Source: Cyclobacteriaceae bacterium (GTDB taxonomy: Bacteria; Bacteroidota; Bacteroidia; Cytophagales; Cyclobacteriaceae). From it: a stretch of DNA of 64,000 nucleotides. Below the pieces are notes generated by a model. That model was not told the DNA's origin. It worked only from the letters and a program-made list of their open reading frames with translations, and did no database searches. The position numbers and the translations under genes are program-made. Location of the stretch: NCBI GenBank assembly GCA_022842845.1, contig JALHOT010000003.1:62001-126000 (forward strand), written 5' to 3'. Shown here one piece after another: positions 1 to 10,300 of the stretch; the stretch's first letter is position 1, and each line of letters begins with the position of its first letter.

Positions 1-1
1 C

Positions 2-997
2 GAAGCAATACGAATTCTTACTTCCGGACAAGTAGGCATAGGCTCCACGCCCATATCCGCTCAGCTGGATGTGTCCAGTGCCACTAACATCATTGGTATC
101 CATGCTGCCACTACTGCCCCTAGTGCAGTTCAAAACAGAGGGCTACAAGCAGATGCTGCTGGATCAACTGGCCAAAACATAGGTGTATATAGTACAGGTT
201 ATATTGACGGTTCGAACGGAGCCATAGGTGTGTACGGAGAGGCCATCGGCAATGGCACCAGTGATGCCTATGGGTTATACGGGGTAACAAACAATTTTAC
301 GGCCACCACCGGAAAGACCTATGGCGTATACGCTTCTGCGGAAAACGGCTCTACTAACTGGGCCGGCTACTTTAACAGTGGCAACGTACACATTAAAAAT
401 GCGCTTTCGGTAGGTGCTACCGATGGCACTTTTGGTACTGCCGGAGAGGTGCTTACTTCTCAAGGAAGTGGTGCGGCTCCTATATGGGCCCCCTTGTTGC
501 CCTACACTATCAACACAGCCTCTGCCGGTACGCTGCTGGATGTGACAAATTCTTCTGGTGGTATGGCTGCCTCTTTCACCTCTTCTAATGGCTCACAATC
601 CTTATATGTACTGAATACGGGATCAGGCCGCGCAGGCATGTTTAACGGAAGCCCCAATGCAGAGGGGGTATTAACCTCCCAGAGTGGTGGTGCCGGAGCA
701 GCACTCTCGCTATTTCACCTCGCTAATGGATATGCCATTGATATCCAATCGGGTGGATTGAGGTTATCCAATACTACTGTCGTAGCCCCCACTACCATCA
801 CCACAAAAGCAATTTTATATCGCGTAACTGGTTCCGGTAATGTGAACCTGATAGGGGGTGCTCAGATTGGAGAAACCTGCTGGGTATCTAATGAAACCGC
901 CACAGCTATTGACATTAACGGTGTTATTGGAGCCGTGGGACCCAACACTATCAGACAATTTGTATTCATTGGTAGTGGATGGAGAATCGTTAACTAA
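2..997 (+). CDS. Partial secreted/surface repeat protein, C-terminal part
   Basis: The frame stays open to the left edge of the window. The codons before the track's GTG at 71 read EAIRILTSGQVGIGSTPISA, so GTG 71 is not the real start and the N-terminus lies outside. The phrase 'VGIGSTPISAQLDV' is typical of the tail-fibre-like or collagen-like repeat proteins of Bacteroidota ('GNVGIGTTSPxAKLDV'). The rest is rich in Gly, Ser, Thr and Asn, with repeated YGVYA/YGLYG-type phrases and a 'GTAGEVLTSQGSGAAPIWAP' stretch, as in fibre and adhesin-type proteins. No T9SS sorting domain is visible; it ends in a beta-rich tail (FVFIGSGWRIVN). It is probably exported and cell-surface associated, but its function is unknown. 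It lies 77 bp upstream of a T9SS protein on the same strand. Confidence 0.75.
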   Translation, partial: EAIRILTSGQVGIGSTPISAQLDVSSATNIIGIHAATTAPSAVQNRGLQADAAGSTGQNIGVYSTGYIDGSNGAIGVYGEAIGNGTSDAYGLYGVTNNFTATTGKTYGVYASAENGSTNWAGYFNSGNVHIKNALSVGATDGTFGTAGEVLTSQGSGAAPIWAPLLPYTINTASAGTLLDVTNSSGGMAASFTSSNGSQSLYVLNTGSGRAGMFNGSPNAEGVLTSQSGGAGAALSLFHLANGYAIDIQSGGLRLSNTTVVAPTTITTKAILYRVTGSGNVNLIGGAQIGETCWVSNETATAIDINGVIGAVGPNTIRQFVFIGSGWRIVN

Positions 998-1074
998 TTA
1001 GTCAAATACTCAAAAGCAGGTATTGATTGTTTAGACTTTTAAGAAGAACTTGTCCCATTATTAATGGCTTTATC

Positions 1075-3492
1075 ATGAGAAGATTTTCACTGTTTGCCTT
1101 TGCTTTGATGCTGGCCTCGCAAGTGCAGGCACAATTCATTGTGAACAATGGCATTAGCATGACTAACAACACCAACATTGTTACCAACGGTGATTGGGTG
1201 AATAATGCCGGATCCATTACCAAAAACGATGGAATCATTACCACTTCTGAAACTTTTACGAATAATGGAACGCTCGATCCTGCTAGCACAGGGGGGTTCG
1301 TTTTAAATTATTCTACTAACAAAACTTTCAGCCCAGGGGGTACCAGCTTTGGTTTCTTAACCAAGGCAGGTACTGGTAATGCTACCATCATAGGCCAGTT
1401 TACCGTACGCGATAGTCTATCGTTGCAAGGTGGGCTCTTAACACCGGCCTCACCCACCGATTTAATTACAGTGGCAGAAACAGGTTCCGTGATTAGTGTT
1501 CCAGGGTCATTTGTAGATGGGGGCAATTTAGTGCGCAATGGAACTGGCGATTTATTCTTCCCGGTGGGAAAAGACGGAATCGAATTGCCCATCACTTTTT
1601 TGAATGTACGGGGAACTAACCCAAGCGTAACCGTTGAAGTGATTGATGCCCCCGCGGGGTACAGTGCTGGAGCCGGCATCGATGCCTTAATTGCTTTTCC
1701 TTACGCCTGGAGTACCACAAAATCGAATGTAGCCGATACAGCTTCTTACGTTGAAGTACAATACCCAAATACTTTACCCAATGCCACAAATGGAATTCTT
1801 ACAAGAAAAGTAGGAACAGCAAGTTATGAAGGTATGGGAGCCCGAATTTATTCAAACACGGGCGGTCTTGTGCGAATTCGTAGCTATTCACGTGGTTTAC
1901 AAGGTTTATTTTCTGTGGCCAGAGGCTTTGCAGGCAATCTTGAAACCGACTCACTGGCACTGGTTGATTTCTATAATGCCACAGGCGCCACTGCCTGGAC
2001 AAAAGACAACAATTGGCTTACCGGACCCATTAGAACCTGGCAGGGGGTAACGGAAACTGGAGGTGCTATCACTTCACTTAACCTAGATTCCGCCAATATA
2101 AGAGGAGTCATGAATGCAGAAGTAGCCGATATTCTCAGCTTGCAAAACGTGAATTTATCAAGAAATAACCTCACCTCTATTCCAGATTTCTCTTCCCTAC
2201 CCTTAATAAGCCTTAATGTATCTCGCAACAATTTGGATTTTTCTTCCTTAGAAGGAAATGCAAGCTTGGGAGGATCGGTAATTAATTACAGTAATCAAAA
2301 ACTAATAGACCTACAATTAGGTGACAGTGTTTTGGTTGCAGCAGGGACTAATTACACCTTGATGACCAATGTTGGCGGCACGCAAAATACTTATGACTTT
2401 AGACGGAATGGGGCCTCTGTTACTTCAGGTACCCAAGGAAGCTACACTATTTCTGCAATTAACAGAAATAACATGGGCACCTACCAGGTATCTGTTACAA
2501 ACCCCCTGGTTCCTAACCTTACGCTCCGCACCATCCCAACTCCCATTTTAGCGGTGGCAGATATCTCTGGTCGCATGCTCATAAACGCCACTACACCTGC
2601 TCAGGCAGGCACCATGGATTTATTCAGAATTACGACATCAGGCGGATATGATTCCATTAAGAACATCACCATTGCTAACAATGGAAGCTACCTTTTTGAA
2701 AAGGTTGTACTGGATGATTACCTGGTACTGTGTAAGCCAAGCGCAACCTTGTATCCGCTGGCTATCCCCACCTATTATGCCAATACCATTTTCTGGGAGG
2801 AAGCCAGCCCTTTAAACGTAACCGCTAATATTGCTGCCTTAGATATCACGGCACAGTTCATTGCTGCCAATGTTCCTAAAGGCACAGGTTCCCTCAGTGG
2901 GTATTTGGAAGAAGATGATGGCGCTGGTAGAGTAGAGAGAACGAAGCGTGTAGGGGGAGCTGGGGTCACCGCAAGAAGGGCCCAGGGAACTGGTCGTGGT
3001 GAAGAAACCATATATGAAGTAATCTCTTATGTAGAGACGGATGAGGACGGAGAATTCTCTATGCCAGAGTTGCCCAATGGCCAGTACAGACTGAATATTC
3101 AGTATCCTGGATTCCCTATGGACGAGAGCTCTTTTGTTGAGTTTACCATCAGCAGCAATCCCTTGGAAAATCAAATTCAAGTAGCTGCTGCGGTTGACGG
3201 TAATAAAATTACAGTGCGCCAATTGGTAATTACCGGATTGTATGAGACCATCGATTACCCTGTATCACTCTATCCAAATCCTGCTGTAGAAAGCATTCGG
3301 ATTAGCTTTGAAAGCGAGGCACAACAACGCGAGTTGATTTTGCTCGATGCTAATGGTAAGCCTTTGATCAAGCAAGAATCTAATGCCACAGAGGCCACGA
3401 TGAACGTTTCTGCAATGCCCTCAGGCACTTACTTGCTACAAGTAAAAGACAAGAATGCAGTAAAGAAAATAGTGCGGGTGGTGATTGAATAA
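1075..3492 (+). CDS. T9SS-secreted LRR/Ig-like protein with type A sorting domain
   Basis: An ATG at 1075 gives 805 aa starting with the clear signal peptide MRRFSLFAFALMLASQVQAQ. The track's TTG at 1027 would put 16 polar residues before it and is less likely. Residues about 20-290 are a beta-rich passenger. About 292-395 hold leucine-rich repeats that begin 'DSLALVDFYNATGATAW' and include NLSRNNLTSIPDF. About 420-493 is an Ig-like module ('NRNNMGTYQVSV'). About 600-700 is a carboxypeptidase-regulatory/SdrD-B-like domain containing EDDGAG and GAGVTARRAQGTGRG. The last 80 residues ('YPNPAVESIRI...SGTYLLQV') form a T9SS type A sorting domain. The protein is predicted to cross the outer membrane by T9SS and be surface-anchored or released. 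Its C-terminal half is paralogous to the 2355-aa protein downstream. Ligand and function are unknown. Confidence 0.88.
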   Translation: MRRFSLFAFALMLASQVQAQFIVNNGISMTNNTNIVTNGDWVNNAGSITKNDGIITTSETFTNNGTLDPASTGGFVLNYSTNKTFSPGGTSFGFLTKAGTGNATIIGQFTVRDSLSLQGGLLTPASPTDLITVAETGSVISVPGSFVDGGNLVRNGTGDLFFPVGKDGIELPITFLNVRGTNPSVTVEVIDAPAGYSAGAGIDALIAFPYAWSTTKSNVADTASYVEVQYPNTLPNATNGILTRKVGTASYEGMGARIYSNTGGLVRIRSYSRGLQGLFSVARGFAGNLETDSLALVDFYNATGATAWTKDNNWLTGPIRTWQGVTETGGAITSLNLDSANIRGVMNAEVADILSLQNVNLSRNNLTSIPDFSSLPLISLNVSRNNLDFSSLEGNASLGGSVINYSNQKLIDLQLGDSVLVAAGTNYTLMTNVGGTQNTYDFRRNGASVTSGTQGSYTISAINRNNMGTYQVSVTNPLVPNLTLRTIPTPILAVADISGRMLINATTPAQAGTMDLFRITTSGGYDSIKNITIANNGSYLFEKVVLDDYLVLCKPSATLYPLAIPTYYANTIFWEEASPLNVTANIAALDITAQFIAANVPKGTGSLSGYLEEDDGAGRVERTKRVGGAGVTARRAQGTGRGEETIYEVISYVETDEDGEFSMPELPNGQYRLNIQYPGFPMDESSFVEFTISSNPLENQIQVAAAVDGNKITVRQLVITGLYETIDYPVSLYPNPAVESIRISFESEAQQRELILLDANGKPLIKQESNATEATMNVSAMPSGTYLLQVKDKNAVKKIVRVVIE

Positions 3493-3516
3493 AAAGAGGC
3501 TATTACCACACCATAG

Positions 3517-3550
3517 TCCCATGGAGACAATATCTTCATGGGATTTTTTT
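3517..3550 (+). terminator. Rho-independent terminator after the 805-aa T9SS gene
   Basis: A perfect 7-bp inverted repeat TCCCATG/CATGGGA with a 13-nt loop is followed directly by a run of seven T. It lies 24 bp after the stop codon. Confidence 0.75.
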
Positions 3551-3747
3551 GAGCTCAGCAATAGCTAATGATACCAGTCAAGTCCTTGGCAAAGGCATTA
3601 TCAAATAGCCGGCTACTTTGTGGCTCAAAAGACCTTAGCTGATTTCTTGCGACTCATATGCACTGGCAATCCTAAAAAAATAGTTTGTTTAGCGGGTGAC
3701 CTTGGTCTGAAGATTTCCTAAAATACATATTAATAGGTATTGCAGAC

Positions 3748-3774
3748 ACCCTGTCTTCAGGGTATCTTAGATAC
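3748..3774 (+). repeat. Two adjacent short inverted repeats in the lipoprotein leader
   Basis: ACCCTG-TCTT-CAGGGT (3748-3763) and GTATC-TTA-GATAC (3762-3774) share two bases and end 15 bp before the ATG of the lipoprotein gene. The sequence shows two mutually exclusive or coaxial small hairpins, or a compact operator. No known regulator site is recognised. The rest of the 297-bp gap from 3493 holds only the terminator and no convincing ORF. Confidence 0.4.
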
Positions 3775-3789
3775 TCAAAATAGACCCTT

Positions 3790-4251
3790 ATGAAAACGAT
3801 ACGGATAGCACTTCTATTCTTTGCCCTTGGAACTCTATTGATCAACTGCGGTGACGATGGCCCAACAAAAACGAAAGCAGAAGTACGCGCGGCTATCCTA
3901 GCCAGTGGCACAGGCAAATGGACACCAAGCAGCGGGAGTCCGGTTACTGTTAATAATCTGGCCGTACCAGAGCTATTCGAAGACTTCACCATCACTTTTA
4001 CCAGCACTGGTAAAGGTGGTACTTATACCACCACCGGCACTACCCCTGTTTGGCCCCGCAGCGGCACTTGGGAGTTTGTGGATGATGAAGGCTTGAAGTT
4101 TAAAAGAGACGATGACCTTGAAATATCTATTAGTGATATCACTGACAAATCATTGAAACTAAGTTTGGAGTGGGATGCAACTACCTTTGAAGAACCTACA
4201 GGACGATCCAAGTCTTTAGCTGGCACAACGGTATTTACGCTCAGTAAATAA
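3790..4251 (+). CDS. Small lipoprotein, lipocalin-like beta fold suspected
   Basis: This is a 153-aa protein with a lipoprotein signal peptide whose lipobox is LINC (Cys20), followed by GDDGP. Asp directly after +2 Gly is common in surface-exposed Bacteroidota lipoproteins. The remainder is Thr/Ser rich and alternates short strands: a 'TGKWTPSSG' motif, 'FEDFTITFTSTGKGGTYTTT', then 'RSGTWEFVDDEGLKFKR'. That pattern resembles lipocalin-like or DUF5004-type proteins of the phylum (strand, W, GTW motif). No catalytic residues are evident. It stands alone between two large T9SS genes, with a terminator upstream and its own 138-bp spacer downstream. The function is not known; the lipid anchor is well supported and the fold is inference. 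Confidence 0.75.
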   Translation: MKTIRIALLFFALGTLLINCGDDGPTKTKAEVRAAILASGTGKWTPSSGSPVTVNNLAVPELFEDFTITFTSTGKGGTYTTTGTTPVWPRSGTWEFVDDEGLKFKRDDDLEISISDITDKSLKLSLEWDATTFEEPTGRSKSLAGTTVFTLSK

Positions 4252-4389
4252 TTGATCTGGTCCTTAAGTTTTATGGTATTGCACGAAGCGCTTTACTGTA
4301 AACTGTTTTATGATTGCTTTCTCTTGAACCCATTTTAGACTGATTCATTAGCTCTTTTTTTCCTTTTTCGTGGAATTAACCTGATTGAT

Positions 4390-7300
4390 ATGAGAACTCA
4401 AACTATGCTTTTGGTCTTTGTTTCAATGGTTTCAACAAGGCTCATGGCTCAGGAGCTACCCTATGCCTGGAATTTTACTTCCCAAACAATTACTCCTGAT
4501 GTCAACAGCACTTATAACGTAACAGGTTCTACAATTGATAACAGCGGAGACTTGTACATAGTTGGCTTCTTTACCGGTACATTAGATTTTGATCCAACCG
4601 CTGGAACATCCAATCTTACCTCCAGCGGTGGCAGCCAGGATATATTCTTTGCTAAGTACAACCCACAGGGCCAATTAGTAGGCACACCTAAGCGGCTAGG
4701 TACGGCAGGCGCTGAAACAAGTGGCAACATCTTTTTTGACAACGTAACAAGCTCAATTTATTTGACAGGATCGTTTACCGGCACTGCCGATTTCAATCCT
4801 TCCGGCACAGTTAATAACCTGGTTTCGGCAGGGGGCACGGATGCCTTTATTGCTCGGTATGACGCGGACGGAAATTTTCTGGGAGCGTCTGCAATTGGTG
4901 GAACTTTGGCAGATGCCGGAGGCAGCGTACGTGTTTATGGAGGAGATGTTTATATTACCGGCACCTACAACGGTACAGTGGACTTTGATCCGACTGCTGG
5001 TGTCACCAACCTCATCTCTGCAGGTAGTGCTGACGTATTCTTTGCCCGTTATACAGGTGCGGGCACCCTAGTGTGGGCTAAATCAATTGGTGGACTTGGT
5101 TTTGAAAATTTCGGTGCGCTTAGAATTGCCAACAATGCTATTTACCTATCAGTTCCGGTATCGGGATTTACGGTAGACTTCGACCCAGGACCAGGTGTAA
5201 GCAATCTTACAGGTTTTAATGGAACGTCAGATTTTACTTTTGCCAGTTATGATTTAAACGGAAACCTGAATTGGGCAAGGAAAATAGGAGGAGCAGGCTT
5301 TGAAAGTGGAACTCTTCACATCATTGATGGATCGGATTTATATGTAGCCGGTGGGTTTGAACAAACTGTTGACCTTGATCCCGGTGCAGGTGTAACCAGT
5401 GTAACGAGTAGTAGCGGACAAGATGCTTTTCTCTGCCGAATTAACGCTAGCGGTGATTTGGTATGGTCGAAGACATGGAGTGCTCCCGGCAATACAACGG
5501 CCAGTATTCAACAGGTACTGCCCAATAACACCTTACTTCTTACCGGTACTTTTGAAGGTACGATGGATTTAGACCCTAATAGCGGGGTATTCAATCAAAC
5601 CTCTAACGGGCTATCCGATGGGTATTTTCTGCGCATGACTACAGCCGGTAATTTAATCGATGGATTTTCTATGGGCAGTACGGCAGCAGACCCTGCTCCG
5701 GGTGCCATTTCAAATGTGGCCCTTACAAATTTTTATATGGCAGCCTTCTACACAACCCCAGTTGATCTTGACCCTACCACAGATGTCAATGGTGTTTCCA
5801 TCCTAAATGGCGGCTCTGGATTAAGCCAGTATTTTGCCACAAGCTATTCGCTGCTTTCTACGGTGCCCACAGCACAGCCGACAGGCCTTACCTTCAACAC
5901 ACCTACCGCTGACTCCTTTAACTTTCTATTTACCGCTGCCGCTGGAAGCCCTGATGGATACCTAGTAGTACGCAGAGCTGCATCATCACCTACAGGTGTG
6001 CCAAAAGATGGAAAGGAATACTTCCCTGGCGATCATCTGGGTGATGGTGTGGTGGTTCAATCCTCCGTTTTAACGAACGGCACTTCCACATTAATGGCAG
6101 CGAACACTACGTATCACCTTGATGTATTTGCATTCAACGGGGCAGGCAACTCTACAAATTACTTTACAATCGCCCCACTAGAAGGAAGTTTCACAACTTC
6201 CTCTATTGGTAACGATCGTGTTTCAGATTCTCTTGCCCTTCGAAGTATCTATACTGCTTTGGGCGGGCCGGGTTGGTTGAATAACTCGAACTGGCTTGTT
6301 GGTAGCATTGACACTTGGTTTGGGGTAACTGTTACTGCCAACAGGGTTACTTCAATCCAGCTTAGCGCCAATAGCATGTTTGGTCAGTTACCATCAACCC
6401 TGAATAACCTTACCAACCTGCAAACCTTAAACTTGTCTAACAACTTTATTTCTGGAGGTATACCCAGTGAGGTAGGAAATCTTCCAAATCTAGCAACGCT
6501 AAACTTATACAATAACCGACTCACGGGGAGTATTCCACCTACACTAGGCAACCTCAGCAACTTAACATTTTTGAGCCTTGGCGTAAATAAACTATCAGGC
6601 AGTATACCGATCTCTCTCGGAAATCTCGCGCTCCTTCAAATGTTGCATCTGGATGATAATATACTCAGTGGCTCAATTCCTATTGAGTTGGGGAACTTAT
6701 CAAACCTACTACAACTAAGATTAAGTAATAATGACTTAAGTGGGTCAATACCCTTGGAGCTTGCTGGCCTTACCAGTTTAACCAATTTTGAACTTGACCG
6801 AAATCTACTCACCGGTAGCATTCCTAACGAATTAGGCAATCTGACCGCTGCAACAATTTTTTATTTGTATTCCAATAAGCTATCCGGTTCTATACCCACT
6901 CAATTGGGGAACCTCGCCAGCGTACAGCAGCTAATTTTACACACCAATGATTTTACAGGTTCCATTCCAACAGAATTGGGTAACCTCACTAACTTAACTG
7001 ACTTAAGAATTTCAGCAACAAAAGTCTCAGGGGCAATACCCTCATCGCTCGGAAACCTCACCAATCTTCAGATTCTCTACCTCGGATTAAATAAAGATTT
7101 AACCGGAGCAGTACCTGCATCATTTACCAACCTTACCAACCTGGTACAATTAGATGTACAGGACAATAAGTTAGATTCCCTACCCAATTTATCAGGACTG
7201 GTTAACCTCACCACTTTAGTCGTTAGAAACAATAGGTTCACCTTCGAAGACTTAGAACCGAATATTTCAAAACTGGGAGCAGTCACTAATTATTCTCCGC

Positions 7301-10300
7301 AAGCAACTTTCGGTACACTACAAAGCATTGATGTAGTGGCAGGGCAAGCGTTGAATTTAACGGCCTCAGTAGGTGGTGTCAACAATATTTACCAATGGAA
7401 AAAAGTATCAACAAACGTGGGTACAAACTCAATCACCTTTACCATTCCTACAACGGTGTTGACCGATGCTGCAACGTATACCCTAACAGTTACAAATAGT
7501 ATTGTTCCATCCTTAACGCTTACTTCGGCAAATTTCAATGTTAAAATTAAAGCTGAATCCTTTTTTGAATGGATTTCCAACGCAGGGGATCTCACCACGG
7601 AAGGCTTGGCCCCCCCGGTTAACCAAGTTACTGACCAAAATTACAGTGGCAGTTGGGGAGATTTCAATAATGATGGACTTGAAGACCTTTATGTGATGGG
7701 CTTTGCAACCCAAGAAAGAGGATTTATCTATAAAAACAATGGCGATGGTACTTTTTCTAAACTGCCCAACAGTTCGTATTTCTTTGCTTCGGGCCGCAGT
7801 GCTACTTGGGCCGATTATAACAATGACGGATTCTTAGATTGCTTTGCTCCAGGTGGAAACACGACTGCCACTGATTCCATTTCTTTTGCCTCTGTCTATA
7901 AAAATAATGGCAACGAAACGTTTACACGGATTCCCTTACCTACAACCGCTTCGGCAGGCACCTGGTCTGATACGGATAATGATGGTGACGTGGATCTTAT
8001 CACCAATGGTGGTGGTGCCTTCCCCACACTTTTTCGAAACGAGGGGAACGATAGTTTTATGGCGCTTCCTGTATTCTCCACCAATGCCAGTGCCCAATGG
8101 AATATTATTACCGTGGATGTGAACAATGACAATATAGCAGACGTCTATATTCCTGACGACACGCAGCGAAATTTTTATGTTGGAAATGGAGACAACACCT
8201 TTACCCTAAACGCCACCACTCCGCTGGTGACAGATGTTCTGGCTGGCGCTCGAGGCATTTCGTGGGCCGACATTGACAACGATGGTGATTTCGATGCCTA
8301 CATCATGGGCAATTCCGTGGGCAATCGTTTCTATATAAATGATGGAGCCGGTAACTTTACCTTTCAGCCCACCACAACTATTTTAGGCGAAACCATAATA
8401 GGCTCTCGTGGTAGTGCCTTTGCCGATTATGATAATGATGGTTATGTAGATTTACTCAGTATACAAAGTCAGGCCCCTGCCGGGTGGTACTTATTTAAAA
8501 ATAATGGGAATGGCACCTTTACGAAACAACTAACTCAAAGCTTTAAAGGAGGTGGGGGTTTAGTAGGTGCCTCCTTTGGTGATTATGATAATGATGGGTT
8601 TTTGGATATTGTGTCCGCCTCCTTCGGTCTTGATTTTAACGGCCTCTACAAAAATAAAGGCAACAGCAACAACTGGTTGCAAGTGAAGTTAACCGGTACG
8701 ATGTCTAATCGCAGCGCCATCGGTGCCAAAGTGAGTGTAAAAGCTGGGGGATTCTGGAGACATGCGCAAGTGCTCACTGCCAATGGTTTTGCTAACCAAA
8801 ATTCACTGATTCAACAGTTTGGGTTGGGTGCTTCCACCACCGCTGATTCAGTCGTTATCAAATGGCCTTCGGGTGCCATTCAAACAGAATTGAACATAGC
8901 AGCCAACCAGCGTATTAACATCACGGAGGAAAATGCAGACTTAGAGGCCCTTGTGGCTCTTTACGACTCAACCGGTGGAGCAACCTGGACGAACAAAACG
9001 AACTGGCTGACGGGCCACGTTACTACTTGGTACGGTGTACGGGTGGCAAATGGAAGGGTGACCGATGTTAGGCTTCCAAATAACAACCTGACGGGCTCTA
9101 TTCCTCCAGCCATCGGCAACCTAAACGCCCTGGATTCACTGGAACTTGGCGGCAACCAATTGACGAATGGTATACCAGATGTTTTTTCAACTTTCAGCAA
9201 ACTGAAATACATCAATTTCGGTAGCAACCAACTTACTGGGGGCATACCCTCTACCCTGTTACAGTTAGATAGTTTAAGGACTTTAGGAATGGCCAGGAAT
9301 AATTTATCAAACACTATTCCGGCTGCCATTGGAAACCTCACGAGCCTTCGAAAGTTATGGTTAGATGAAAACCAGTTCAGCGGCCCTCTTCCAAACGAAT
9401 TGGGCAACCTCACGAGCCTAACTGATTTGTATGTACAAAAAAACCAATTAACCGGGGCCGTCCCTGCTTCCTTCGCCAACCTCACCAACCTGGTGGGTTG
9501 CGGATTGGATGACAACTCCTTTACCTCTTTACCCATTCTTACAGCACTTTCGAACCTAACCTACTTTAACATTACGGGTAATCAATTCACCTTCGAATCG
9601 TTAGAGCCCAATGTGGGTGTACCTGGAATCTTTTATACACCTCAAGATAGTCTGGGACTTGCTGACACCGTTTTAATTCCGACCAACCAGCCATATACCC
9701 TTAGCTATACCGTTGGTGGCAGTGCCAATACTTATGAATGGAAAAAGAACAATACCACCATCAATGGCATAACAGGTAACGGCCTTACCATCGGCACCCC
9801 TGTCTTTGCCGATGAAGGCACCTACAGACTTGAGGTACAAAGTCCATTGGTGCCCGGTCTTACCTTGTTTACTCGGCCAGTGCTGGTGAAAGTCTCATCA
9901 CTGAAAAGAGATTCCATCGCGCTAGCTAAATTGTATGCGGCAACAAACGGCAACAACTGGACCACCAAAACCAATTGGAATACTACTCCTATTTCCACCG
10001 GCAATTGGTTTGGGGTAACCATTACGGCTAATCGTGTCACACAAGTAAACTTGCCTTCAAACAAGTTGCAGGGACCAGTGCCCAGTGAATTTGCAGATTT
10101 GGAAGGAGTCACTACCATTAACCTGTCAAACAATTCCATTACCTCCTTACCCAATTTCACCACCTATCCTAACATTACCTCATTGAATGTGTCGGGAAAT
10201 AACCTTGACTTTGCCTCCTTAGAAGGAAATAGAAATCTGACCGGGATAAATTTTTCCGGCCAGAAAAATCCGGTGTTGGGTCCTGATACAATCCTCGTGG

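Noticed and set aside
71-73. GTG at 71 as the start of the first gene
   Set aside because: The frame is open to the window edge and the upstream codons match the protein family pattern.
1-997. Prophage tail-fibre gene
   Set aside because: The repeat phrase resembles phage fibres, but no structural, integrase or lysis gene is near, and the phrase is also common in chromosomal surface proteins of the phylum.
6400-7200. Possible CRISPR or DNA tandem repeat
   Set aside because: The periodicity of about 72 nt reflects 24-residue LRR units with diverged codons; there are no identical direct repeats or spacers.
8961-9536. 191-aa minus-strand ORF
   Set aside because: It is a shadow of the second LRR block; repetitive low-stop sequence in the antisense frame with no protein signature.
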